From contig JAZAYU010000204.1 in the NCBI GenBank assembly GCA_038501625.1, positions 312,001 through 376,000 of the forward strand: DNA of 64,000 nucleotides, read 5' to 3'. The translations under genes were made by a program, and so were the position numbers. Numbering within the stretch: position 1 is the first letter of the stretch; each line of letters starts with the position of its first letter. The notes under the pieces are model-generated. The model searched no databases, was not told where the DNA came from, and saw only the letters and a list, made by a program, of their open reading frames with translations. Shown here one piece after another: positions 46,867-57,815 of this stretch. This stretch comes from Corbicula japonica (Eukaryota; Mollusca; Bivalvia; Venerida; Cyrenidae).

Positions 46867-48530
46867 AGTAGTACTGGGGCCTCTTTAAACCCAAACAAAC
46901 ATTACGTTACATTACGTAACATGACCTAGTTAGCGGCCATCTTGTTTCTATAAATACATGACCTAGATAGCGGCCATCTTGTTACGTAACATGACCTAGA
47001 TAACGGCCATCTTGTTACATAACATGACCTTGATAACGGCCATCTTGTAACTATAAATAAAATCTCATATAAGCGGCAACGTTACATCATCTATTGTCAT
47101 TAAATAAGAAATCATTATATTTTGAAAAATAAGATCACAATAAATATATTACATCATTTTCTTTAAAAAATATTACATCATTTTCTGAAACAATAATGTA
47201 TTACATCATTTTCTGAAATAAACATCATTTTCTAAAATAGATTTCATCATTACCTGAAAACAAAAGACACATGATAAACCGCAGTGAATATGACGTCATG
47301 TTGTTTAAGAAATTATAAAATAAAAAATATCGCAAATACCTGTTTCTGATGTTCACTCCTCGGTGTCCAGCGACTAAATGGACATCAACGTTCAAAGACA
47401 TTCATAGTTCGAAAAGCGTTTCTATTGGTTCTTTTCTTTCTATTCATTAACGTACCGTTTCTATTGGCTCTATTCCTTTCATTTATTGTTAGAGTCAATT
47501 ATATCGGATAATAGACTTTATGACTCTATTGTTACACCGGTTCTTTTAGTTAATATAAAAGAAATACCTACGATTGTTATAGACAATAATATGAATTGGA
47601 TAATGATAATAGACTTTTTAAATCTTTGATACACGGGTTGTATAGAACCACATTCCGTTCTTTGTTATAAAAGAAATAACAATACTGTAAATTAGGTAAT
47701 GACAAAAGACATTAATTCTATATTGATACACGGGTTCTTTGAAGCGCATTCCAGTCATTGTTATCAGAAATACCTTTTATGATTCCAGTCAATAATATAA
47801 ATTAATGATAAAAGTTATTACGTTTTCTATTGACAGGCCGATTCTATAGATTTCTTTGTTATAAAAGAAATGCCAATACTATAAATTGGATAGTAATAAA
47901 AGATATTACGTAGCTATTCATTGCCGATTCTTTAGATTCCATTAGTTGTTATCGTATAAGTAAATAATTATTGACATGTCGGTTCTTGCTTCTTTGTTAT
48001 AAAAGAAATACCAATACTATAAATTAATGTCAAAAGACATTAATTCTCTATCGAAACACCGATTCTTTGAAGCGCATTCCATGTATTGTCATTCAAAGAG
48101 TTCTATCATTGAAGATATTGATAAAAGGTGTTATCGGTATTGTCAACAGATTTGTATAGACTTGTTCATAAAAGGTGTTTATCGGCTTTTCGCTCCGCGT
48201 CGCAGACAATAAATGTTTCATTTTAGGACTCGGTTGTGTTTCTTTAACATAATATGTATTTTTAAATTACTTTTAAAGCATGGAGTTGTTTTTTAAATAA
48301 AATGTCTTTCATTTAATCTTTGGTTTTAGCGATCACCGTATATGAAATGAGATATTTTTCTGACAGTGTACGAATAATGGAGCTTTATTTATTATATCTT
48401 ATTTAAAAACAAAATCACTCACGCGTGAAATACACGTACCAGATCTTTACTCCACGATATCCAAACATACAATGACACCGGTAATGTTACGTGGGATAGA
48501 CTGCTGAGCATGTAATCGTGATCAACCACC
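46867..48530 (+). repeat. Left inverted arm of the foldback element
   Basis: The outer part has four copies of a word like ACATGACCTAGATAGCGGCC followed by ATCTTGTTAC, then several copies of TTACATCATTTTCTGAAA. The inner part is a series of degenerate 70-130-bp subunits built on AAAGAAATACCAATACTAT and GGTTCTTTGAAGCGCATTCC. The same order, reversed, is present in the right arms. Confidence 0.8.
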
Positions 48531-48697
48531 GCCGACGCCGCCGCCGCCACCACCACCATCACCACCAACGCCACCACCACGACCTCCACCACGACCTCCA
48601 CCATCACCGCCACCACCACCTCCTCCTCCTCCTCCGCCGCCGCCTCCTCCTCCTCCTCCTCCGCCTCCTCCTCCGCCGCCGTCGCCACAACCACAAC
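48523..48697 (+). repeat. C-rich triplet array (CCN/CTC)
   Basis: Starts GATCAACCACCGCCGACG and runs as CCACCACC, CCTCCTCC and CCGCCGCC triplets. It reads as a His/Arg/Leu-rich frame that has no coding meaning. It is the reversed counterpart of 50941-51148. Confidence 0.85.
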
Positions 48698-49764
48698 CTC
48701 ATTACATGTAAAGTGAGTGTAAGGAACGACAACTCGGCGAAGGAGATTGACAGGTCTGATAACCACCGACGGCTCTAATACTTACTTGCGATGGATTTCG
48801 TACTCAATATATTCGAAAAAAAATGCATTTTTCGTCTCCAGGGTTTTCGAACCAAATAAAAAAATATCATTTAGGTTTCGACGATAAAATTTTTCGAGTC
48901 GCACCGTTTTTCTCGGGTCGGTCGTGGATGGGGAAACAAACAATATTTTATTTTAGGACTAGTGGCGAATATGTTTAAGTTTTTCTTCTGACCGTTTAAA
49001 GGCGGTACCTTATCCCTAATTGAAATTTATACCGGTTGTTTTATCTTTGTTCTGTCCGTTTTGTCTTTTGTCGGTTTATTTGTTTTGAGCTTTTAAAAAA
49101 ATCTCACTAAAGTCAGTTCATATAGTTACATCTGATAAAGGCGCACAAACACCGTAGGCTATAGCGGTTTTCCCGATAACTATTTTAGTGACAGTCAATT
49201 CAGGATGCTTGATTTATAACGCTCGCAAAATGATCTGATGATGTCATAATAGTAAAACTCAATGAAACACCACGTTAAATGAATATCTTTAGTAAAATAT
49301 GCCTTACACTGGTCATCAACAATTTCCGTGGTTTATAACACTGTGTATACATGGATACAATATACCATTGCTATTACGTTCGAAACGCTTCTAAAATTTC
49401 GGCGATCATCATGTACATTTGCGATGTTGAAGGCAACAATCTGATTGGTCCGGAAGGTTAAGTGACACGTCATCAAATCCTTTTTAATGAGATGTTGTTG
49501 TTTTTTTGTGTAAAATTGCATTTTCGCTTTGTACTATTACTGAAACTATTAAAGTGGTCTTTGAACGTGAACGTGGCTTCGCTTTTAATAGATGCACGCA
49601 CGTTTTCTCTCGATGTCTTTTCCGATGTTTTTCTTAATTGGTTCGAATTTTGATTCTAGAGCAGCTATGCCACTAAATAAAAAACAAAACAAAGAAATAC
49701 AAAAATATACATTGTTATCACAGAAGATGCCACACTTTTATGTGATCACCACCTTACATGCTAT
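48698..49764. repeat. 1.07-kb repeat captured inside the foldback element
   Basis: Nearly identical, in the same orientation, to 40388-41453. Its left end abuts a triplet array and its right end abuts a small palindrome (49765-49909), so it sits exactly at the centre of the inverted structure. Confidence 0.8.
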
Positions 49765-49909
49765 GAACTTGTTAGCGGGATCAACCACCACCGCCGCCGA
49801 CGCCGCCGCGTCCACGGAGGAGGAGGAGGAGGAGGAGGAGGAGGCGGAGGAGGAGGCGGAGGAGGAGGCGGCGGCGGCGGTGGTGGTGGTTGATCCCGCT
49901 TACAAGTTC
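49765..49909. repeat. Palindromic triplet hairpin
   Basis: GAACTTGTTAGCGGGATCAA at 49765 mirrors TTGATCCCGCTTACAAGTTC ending at 49909, with one mismatch in this stretch. CCACCACCGCCGCC and GGCGGCGGTGGTGG extend the stem inward. The interior is a GGA/GGC array (49815-49870). Confidence 0.8.
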
Positions 49910-50940
49910 AGCAGTCTAGCCTTCGTCATAAACATATAATGCGATATATATTATGTTCCAATTCGTTTAGTACAAATACATTACACTCATTGACCAATGG
50001 AATCACTAAACCAATCGCTACGGAGTTAACTAATTACCCGTTTAATTTTCGTTCGACCGACTTCATTGAATGTTTTGATATCGTGGAGTAAAGATCGGGT
50101 ACGTGTATTTCACGCTCTAGTGATTTTGTTTTTAATTTAAAATAAATAAAGCTCCATTATTCGTACAGTGAGAGAAAAATATATTTCATATAAAATATAT
50201 ACTGCGATCGCTAAACCAAAAATTAAATGAAAGACATTTTATTTAAAAACAACTTTCCATGTTTTAAAAGTAATTTAAAATACATATTATATCAAAGAAA
50301 CACAACCCAGTCCTAAAATGAAACATTTATTTATTGTCTGTGACGCGTAGCAAAAAGCCGATAAACACCTTTTTATAACAAATGAATGAAGTCTATACAA
50401 ATCAGTTGACAATACCGATGACACCTTTTATCAATATCTTCAATAATAGAACTCTTTGAATGACAATAAATGGAATGCGCTTCAAAGAACACGCGTATCA
50501 ATAGAGAATTAATGTCTTTTGTCATTACCTAATTTATAGTATTGGTATTTCTTTTATAACAAAGAAGCAAGAACCGACATGTCAATAGAGACTAATTATT
50601 TACTTATACGATAACAATTAATGGAATGTGGTTCTAAAGAATCGGTGTATGAATAGATACGAAATAGCGCAGTTTAATTTCTGACGATTTTCAGTGCATA
50701 TTGTCGTTTAGAAGGACAATGTTATAATTGTAAAGTGTAAAGACATTTTGTCAAGTTTTAGAAGCGTGTAAATATTGTACATTTTAAACATTTGTATTCA
50801 TCATTATGATTGTAAGATTCCATGAAATGTAAACCACCAATCTACGTTTTTGAAAATAAAATTGTAAAAGGAATTTATGCGTTGCGTCTTATTTTTCGTT
50901 TGTACTTACCATTTTTAAATATAAAGTCGTAGTAGAAGTT

Positions 50941-51148
50941 ATGGTGGTCGTGGTTGTGGCGACGGCGGCGGAGGAGGAGGCGGAGGAGAAGGAGGAGGAG
51001 GAGGAGGCGGAGGAGGCGGAGGAGGAGGCTGCGGCGGCGGAGGAGGAGGAGGTGGTGGTGGCGGTGATGGTGGAGGTGGTGGTGGAGGTCATGGTGGTGG
51101 CGTTGGTGGTGATGGTGGTGGTGGCGGCGGCGGCGTCGGCGGTGGTTG
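50941..51148 (+). repeat. G-rich triplet array (GGN)
   Basis: GGTGGTCGTGG, GGAGGAGG, GGCGGAGG and GGTGGTGG triplets, closing with GGTGGTTGATCAC. The flanks on both sides match those of the array at 53433-53790. Confidence 0.85.
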
Positions 51149-52770
51149 ATCACGATTACATGCTCAGCAGTCTAACCCACGTTACATTACCTGTGTCATT
51201 GTATGTAAGGATATCGTGGAGTAAAGATCGGGTACGTGTATTTCACGCGTGAGTGATTTTGTTTTTAAATAAGATATAATAAATAAAGCTCCATTATTCG
51301 TACACTGTCAGAAAAATATCTCATTTCATATACGGTGATCGCTAAACCAAAGATTAAATGAAAGACATTTTATTTAAAAAACAACTCCATGCTTTAAAAG
51401 TAATTTAAAAATACATATTATGTTAAAGAAACACAACCGAGTCCTAAAATGAAACATTTATTGTCTGCGACGCGGAGCGAAAAGCCGATAAACACCTTTT
51501 ATGAACAAGTCTATACAAATCTGTTGACAATACCGATAACACCTTTTATCAATATCTTCAATGATAGAACTCTTTGAATGACAATACATGGAATGCGCTT
51601 CAAAGAATCGGTGTTTCGAAAGAGAATTAATGTCTTTGGTCATTACCTAATTTATAGTATTGGTGTTTCTTTTATAACAAAGAAGCAAGAACCGACATGT
51701 CAATAATTATTTACTTATACGATAACAACTAATGGAATCTAAAGAATCGGCAATGAATAGCTACGTAATATCTTTTATTACTATCCAATTTATAGTATTG
51801 GCATTTCTTTTATAACAAAGAAGTCTATAGAATCGGCCTATCAATAGAAAACGTAATAACTTTTATCATTAATTTATATTATTGACTGGAATCATAAAAG
51901 GTATTTCTGATAACAATGACTGGAATGCGCTTCAAAGAACCCGTGTATCAATATAGAGTTAATGTCTTTTGTCATTACCTAATTTATAGTATTGTTATTT
52001 CTTTTATAACAAAGAACGGAATGTGGTTCTATACAACCCGTGTATCAAAGATTTATAAAGTCTATTATCATTATCCAATTCATATTATTGTCTATAACAA
52101 TCGTAGGTATTTCTTTTATATTAACTAAAAGAACCGGTGTAACAATAGAGTCATAAAGTCTTTTATCCGATATTATTGACTCTTACAATAAACGAAAGGA
52201 AAGGAGCCTATAGAAACGGTACGTTAATGAATAGAAAGAAAAGAACCAACAGAAACGCTTTTCGAACTATGAATGTCTTTGAACGTTGATGTCAATTTAG
52301 TCTCTGGACACCGAGGAGTGAACATCAGAAACAGGTATTTGCGATATTTTTTATTTTTATAATTTCTTAAACAACATGACGTCATATTCACTGCGGTTTA
52401 TCATGTGTCTTTTGTTTTCAGGTAATGATGAAATCTATTTTAGAAAATGATGTTTATTTCAGAAAATGATGTAATACATTATTGTTTCAGAAAATGATGT
52501 AATATTTTTTAAAGAAAATGATGTAATATATTTATTGTGATCTTATTTTTCAAAATATAATGATTTCTTATTTAATGACAATAGATGATGTAACGTTGCC
52601 GTTTATATGAGATTTTATTTATAGTTACAAGATGGCCGTTATCTAGGCCATGTTACGTAACAAGATGGCCGCTATCTAGGTTAGTATTTATAGAAACAAG
52701 ATGGCCGCTAACTTGGTCATGTTACATAATGTTACGTAATGTTTGTTTGGGTTTAAAGAGGCCCCAGTAC
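51149..52770 (-). repeat. Right inverted arm A of the foldback element
   Basis: Reverse complement of 46867-48530 with few differences. It ends AAAGAGGCCCCAGTACTACC at 52770 and then joins directly to a truncated arm copy (TATATCAAAGAAACACAACC, also at about 50288). The internal arm end shows that the composite contains a second complete terminus. Confidence 0.8.
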
Positions 52771-53432
52771 TACCATAGTATATCAAAGAAACACAACCCA
52801 GTCCTAAAATGAAACAATTATTTATTGTCTGTGACGCGTAGCAAAAAGCCGATAAACACCTTTTTATAACAAATGAATGAAGTCTATACAAATCAGTTGA
52901 CAATACCGATGACACCTTTTATCAATATCTTCAATAATAGAACTCTTTGAATGACAATAAATGGAATGCGCTTCAAAGAACACGTGTATCAATAGAGAAT
53001 TAATGTCTTTTGTCATTACCTAATTTATAGTATTGGTATTTCTTTGATAACAAAGAAGCAAGAACCGACATGTCAATAGAGACTTATTATTTACTTATAC
53101 GATAACAATTAATGGAATGTGGTTCTAAAGAATCGGCGTATGAATAGATACGTAATAGTGCAGTTTTATTTCTGACGATTTTCAGTGCATGTTGCCGTTT
53201 AGAAGGACAATGTAATGATTGTGAAATGTAAAGACATTTTTGTCAAGTTTAAGAAGCGTGTAAATATTGTACATTTTAAACATTTGTATTCATCATTATG
53301 ATTGTAAGATTCCATGAAATGTAAACCACCAATCTACGTTTTTGAAAATAAAATTGTAAAAGGAATTTATGCGTTGCGTCTTATTTTTCGTTTGTACTTA
53401 CCATTTTTAAATATAAAGTCGTAGTAGAAGTT

Positions 53433-53790
53433 ATGTTGGTTGTGGTTGTGGCGACGGCGGCGGGGGAGGAGGCGGAGGAGGAGGAGGCGGAGGAGGAGGC
53501 GGTGGCGGAGGAGGAGGAGTTGGTGGTGGTGGTGGTGGCGGTGATGGTGGTGGTGGTGGTGGTGGTGGAAGTCATGGTGGTGGCATTGGTGGTGGTGGTT
53601 GTGGCGACGGCGGCGTAGGAGGAGGCGGAGGAGGAGGAGGCGGAGGAGGAGGAGGAGGAGGCGGAGGAGGAGGAGGAGGCGGCGGCGGAGGAGGAGGAGG
53701 TGGTGGTGGTGGTGGCGGTGATGGTGGTGGTGGTGGAGGTCATGGTGGTGGCATTGGTGGTGGTGGTGGTGGCGGCGGCGTCGGTGGTGA
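53433..53790 (+). repeat. G-rich triplet array (GGN), longest copy
   Basis: About 350 bp of GGA, GGC and GGT triplets with a few GTCATGGTGG interruptions, closing GGTGATTGATCACGC. The minus frames across it (His/Arg/Leu or Ser/Thr/Ala rich) are composition artefacts. Confidence 0.85.
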
Positions 53791-55245
53791 TTGATCACGC
53801 TTACATGCTTAGCAGTCAAACCCATGTTACATTACCGGTGTCATGTATGTATGGATAGCGTGGAGTAAAGATCGGGTACGTGTATTTCACGCGTGAGTGA
53901 TTTTTTTTAAAATAAGATATAATAAATAAAGCTCCATAAACTTTTATTCGTACACTGTCAGAAAAATATCTCGTTATTTCATATATTGTGATCGTTTAAC
54001 CAAAGATTAAATGAAAGACATTTTATTTAAAAACAACTTAAGGCTTTAAAGGTAATTTAAAATACATATTATGTTAACGAAACACAACCCAGTCCTAAAA
54101 TGAAACATTTATTGTCTGTGACGCTTAGCAAAGAGCCGATAAACACCTTTTATGAACAATGAATGAAGTCTATACAAATCAGTTGACAATACCGATAACA
54201 CCTTTTATCAATATCTTCTTAAGAATCGGTGTATGAATAGATACGTAATATCTTTTATTACTATCCAATTTATAGTATTGGCATTTCTTTTTTTCTAAAG
54301 AATTCTATAGAATCGGCCTATCCATGGAAAACGTAATATCTTTTGTCATTAATTTATATTATTGACTCGAACCATCAAAGGTATTTCTGATAACAATTAA
54401 TGGAATGCGCTTCAAAGAACCCGTGTATCAATATAGAATTAATGTCTTTTGTCATTACCCTATTTATTGGTATTCATTTAATAACAAAGAATGGCACGCG
54501 GTTCTAAAGAATTTGTGTCTAAATAGAAACTTAATATCTTTTGTCGTTACCTAATTTATAGTATTGGTATTTCTTTTAATACAAAGAACGGAATGTGGTT
54601 CTATAGAACCCGTGTATCAATAGAATTATAAAGTCTATTATCCGATATTATTGTCTATAACAATAAAGGGCATTTCTTTTATAACAATGAATTGATTGAA
54701 AATAGCCAATAGAATCGGTACGTCAATGAATGGAAAGAAAAGAGCCAATAGGAACGCTTTTTGAGTTATGAATGGCTTTGAACGTTGACGTTCATTTAGT
54801 CGCTGGACACCGAGGAGTGAAGATCAGAAACAGGTATTTGCGATATTTTTCATTTTTATAATCTCTTAAGCAACATGGCGTCATATTTACTGCGGTTTAT
54901 CATGTGTCTTTTGTTTTCAGAAAATGATGCAATCTATTTTAGAAAATGATGTTTATTTCAGAAAAAATGATGTAATACATTATTTGTGATCTTTTTTTAA
55001 TGATGTTTTTCAGAAAATGATGTAATATATTTATTATGATCTTATTTTTCAAAAATATAATGATTTGTTATAATGTTATATTGCCTGACAATAGATGATG
55101 TAACGTTGCTACGTCTTCCGCTTATCGTAACAAGATGGCCGCTAAGTAGGTCATGTATTTATAGTAACAAGATGGCCGCTAACAAGGTCATGTTACGTAA
55201 TGTGACGTAATGTTTGTTTGAGGTTAAAGCGTCCCAGGTACTACT
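53790..55245 (-). repeat. Right inverted arm B, the outer terminus
   Basis: A more diverged copy of arm A, with the same order of subunits, TGATGTAATA words and AAGATGGCCGCTAA words. It ends GCGTCCCAGGTACTACT at 55245, just before the CGTTGT target copy. Confidence 0.75.
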
Positions 55246-55251
55246 CGTTGT

Positions 55252-56790
55252 CGTGCGCTTGAAAAAGTAGTTTAAATGCAAAATTACAGTTTGTAGAATG
55301 TTGTCCTGTACATTTCTGCTACTGCTTAGTACATGTAACAGTTATTTATAATATTCTAAGACTACGTTTCCCTTATGAATGTATAGAATGTCTTCCTGTT
55401 GCATTTTTGTTGACAAAAGTGGAGGTATAGAAAGTTTGAAATATTTCGAAAAAGAAGATTTGAACAATTTAAAAATTGAATATATGTACCTTTATAAAAC
55501 ATCCAGTGATACTTGTTCGCAGATCAACAGTCACAACAGCAGAGACGGTATTAACGTCGTCCATACTATGTTACCCAAGTTTAACAACCCACGATACCAT
55601 ATAATCCAACTGCAAGTGAATCATTAAAGTCCATTGAGAATCAGTCAAATCATAAAAAGGAAAAATTTTCCTATTCATTGTTTTAGGCAATATGTTTAGA
55701 AACATCGTTATTTCGAAATCTTATCGATATAAGACAATATCCATATGAACAAACGCTCACTTTTAGTAGATCGGAAAGGAATCATTTGTGTATAATATAA
55801 TATAATAATTTCAAAAAAGACACCACCAACAATAAACAAACAAAAAAGACGAGTGATTTACGCATGTAAAGCATTACACACACTATTTAATTGAAATTCA
55901 AATACAAAAGTACACTCGATTTACTCGTAAAAAATCTGCCTGTTCAAACATACTAAGTCTTCTGATAACAACTAAATCAATATACTTCGTACGGAAGCGG
56001 GTTTAGATCTCGTCTTGTTAATTTTATTTTAAAAGGCAATGTACAAGAAAGGTCTACGTCCCAACAAGTTCGACTTTTATCAATGATGACACAATCGACT
56101 TCTCGAAAACTAAAGTCATTTTGTTTTGAGCGACTTTTCACAACAGTTTTTACATCTGTACGGTACGTATATTGGCCTCGTTATGTTGTATAGAATTATT
56201 AAATAGTGCGTACACAAGTGTACAAGATGTCTCTTTAAAACACATGAAAATAATTGACTTAGTCATGTGTAAATTAAAGCGATAAATGAAAATACTCGCC
56301 ACAACGAATTTGACTAGATTTCCAGTAATATTATCAAATTGAAAAATTTAACGCGTCGGGAAAAACAAGTAACAAATAAATTGTTCCCTTATAATCGGGA
56401 AAACAAAGAATATGGTGATGGGGTGGGTAAGGATGGTCAAGTGCAAGTGGAGTGTAGAGACGTAGATATTTTGAATTCAGCTGATCACAAAATCAATAAT
56501 ATGAACACTTAGTACCTTATTTATTCAAAGAATATTTTTTCATTTTAAAAATTATATTTCTGTAATATGCTACGAAAGTTTTTTATTTATCTGTATCGTT
56601 TTGTTTGATCTGTTTAGAAAAAAAGACCCATGCTGAAAACTTTTCTTGCAAAGTCTCTGTTAAATAGAAGTTTTCAGAGGCTTTGCAGAGGCTTATAACT
56701 AGACTTCGTTTTCCACTATTCAAAACTGTTCAAACAAAAGACCAGAAGACCCCTTCAGAATTATGTGGTAAAGCACTGCCAATCTATAAT
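55252..56790. other. No gene recognised
   Basis: AT-rich sequence to the right of the foldback element. A plus frame at 55379-55627 has no recognisable domain. I could not recognise the continuation of the LINE interrupted at 46860. Confidence 0.35.
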
Positions 56791-56796
56791 TGTTAA

Positions 56797-57811
56797 GGCC
56801 CTGTCACACTAGCGCGATTCCACTGCGTTGCCACGGCGTTGTTTAATTTTCCAGAACGCCGTGAGATCTAAAGAAAATTATGATAATTTTCGTAAAGATG
56901 GAGTTGTCATGGCGTCCCGACTTCGACAAATGCGTTGCTAGCTGAGCTCACATGGCGGTCTATCGCGTTCATACGGAGTTCTTGTTGACGATTGTCTGCG
57001 CTCTTACGGCGCTTCAACTGCGTGCACTGCGCTTTTTCACCGCTCTTACGGCGTTTACACTGCGTGCACTCTGCTTTCTCGGCGTCCCCAAGACGCTTCC
57101 ACTTCGTGCACAGCGCTTTTACCTCAGCAGTGGCCTACAACCGTAAACAACAGAATATATCAGTGTGAGGTTCGCTGAATTCCGTTTGGGACGCAACCTT
57201 TGACGATAATGATCCTTGCACCTTCACCAGCCACCGTATTTACCAGACCCACTAGTAGTACCGTTACCCAGTCTGCATTACCCGCATTAAGTCCGTCAAA
57301 AATTATCAGGGTCACTAGCGGCATTATACCTCTTTGAAAATGCCGTCGCAACACTATAAAGTGTGTTTTTGATAATTTTAATATCAAAGTTTCAAGAATT
57401 GTGAACTATATTAGTGATGAATAAATTTATTAACAAAGGGACACTGAGTAACATATTCACCATTTTGTACGGAAAACACCAAATGTGTAACTATATCTTT
57501 GAGTTTATTAAAGGTTGTCCTCCTTGTAAATAATTAATAAACATTATGTTCGCTGCGACCTGTGCGCGCCCGCGGAGCTCATGTGGCGTTGTAGGAGACC
57601 TAACTGCGCTGCAACGGCGACCACAGGGCGACCCCACTGCGCTATTTACAGAACGCCGAGCGACGGCGTTTGTTTTGTTCATGCTCAAAATGAGCGCCGA
57701 CGGTCGGCTTTCTATGCGATCCCCCTTTGTCTACTGGCGATTCATTGCATTGCTGCGGTGCTTGCACGCAAAGGGATCGCCTCGAGAACGCGACCCTAGT
57801 GTGACAGGTGT
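56797..57811. mobile_element. Non-autonomous element with TTAA target duplication
   Basis: TTAA at 56793-56796 and 57812-57815 flanks 1015 bp whose ends share the inverted repeat CCTGTCACACTAG. Internal stretches repeat GCTCTTACGGCG and ACTGCGTGCACTG words; an AT-richer middle (57160-57540) differs and may be a later insertion. The frames in it (57546-57863) are not protein-like. Kolobok- or piggyBac-type mobilisation is possible but not shown. Confidence 0.7.
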
Positions 57812-57815
57812 TTAA

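Larger units (their letters stand above)
46867..55245. mobile_element. 8.4-kb composite foldback element
   Basis: The left end begins AGTAGTACTGGGGCCTCTTT and the right end is the matching inverted form ending GTACTACT. CGTTGT lies directly outside both ends (46861-46866 and 55246-55251), a 6-bp target duplication. The left arm (46867-48530) is the reverse complement of 51149-52770 and of 53790-55245. Between them are GGN triplet arrays, an extra partial arm (49900-50940, repeated at 52777-53432) and a captured 1.07-kb repeat. No transposase frame was found, so it is non-autonomous. Foldback/Galileo-like describes the shape; the superfamily is unknown. Confidence 0.75.

Noticed and set aside
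50875..51252. Long His/Arg/Leu-rich or Glu/Val-rich frames on both strands
   Set aside because: They are translations of GGN/CCN triplet arrays; all frames stay open because the repeat lacks stop triplets.
53367..53825. 152-codon His-rich minus frame
   Set aside because: Composition artefact of the triplet array at 53433-53790, with no start context or homology.
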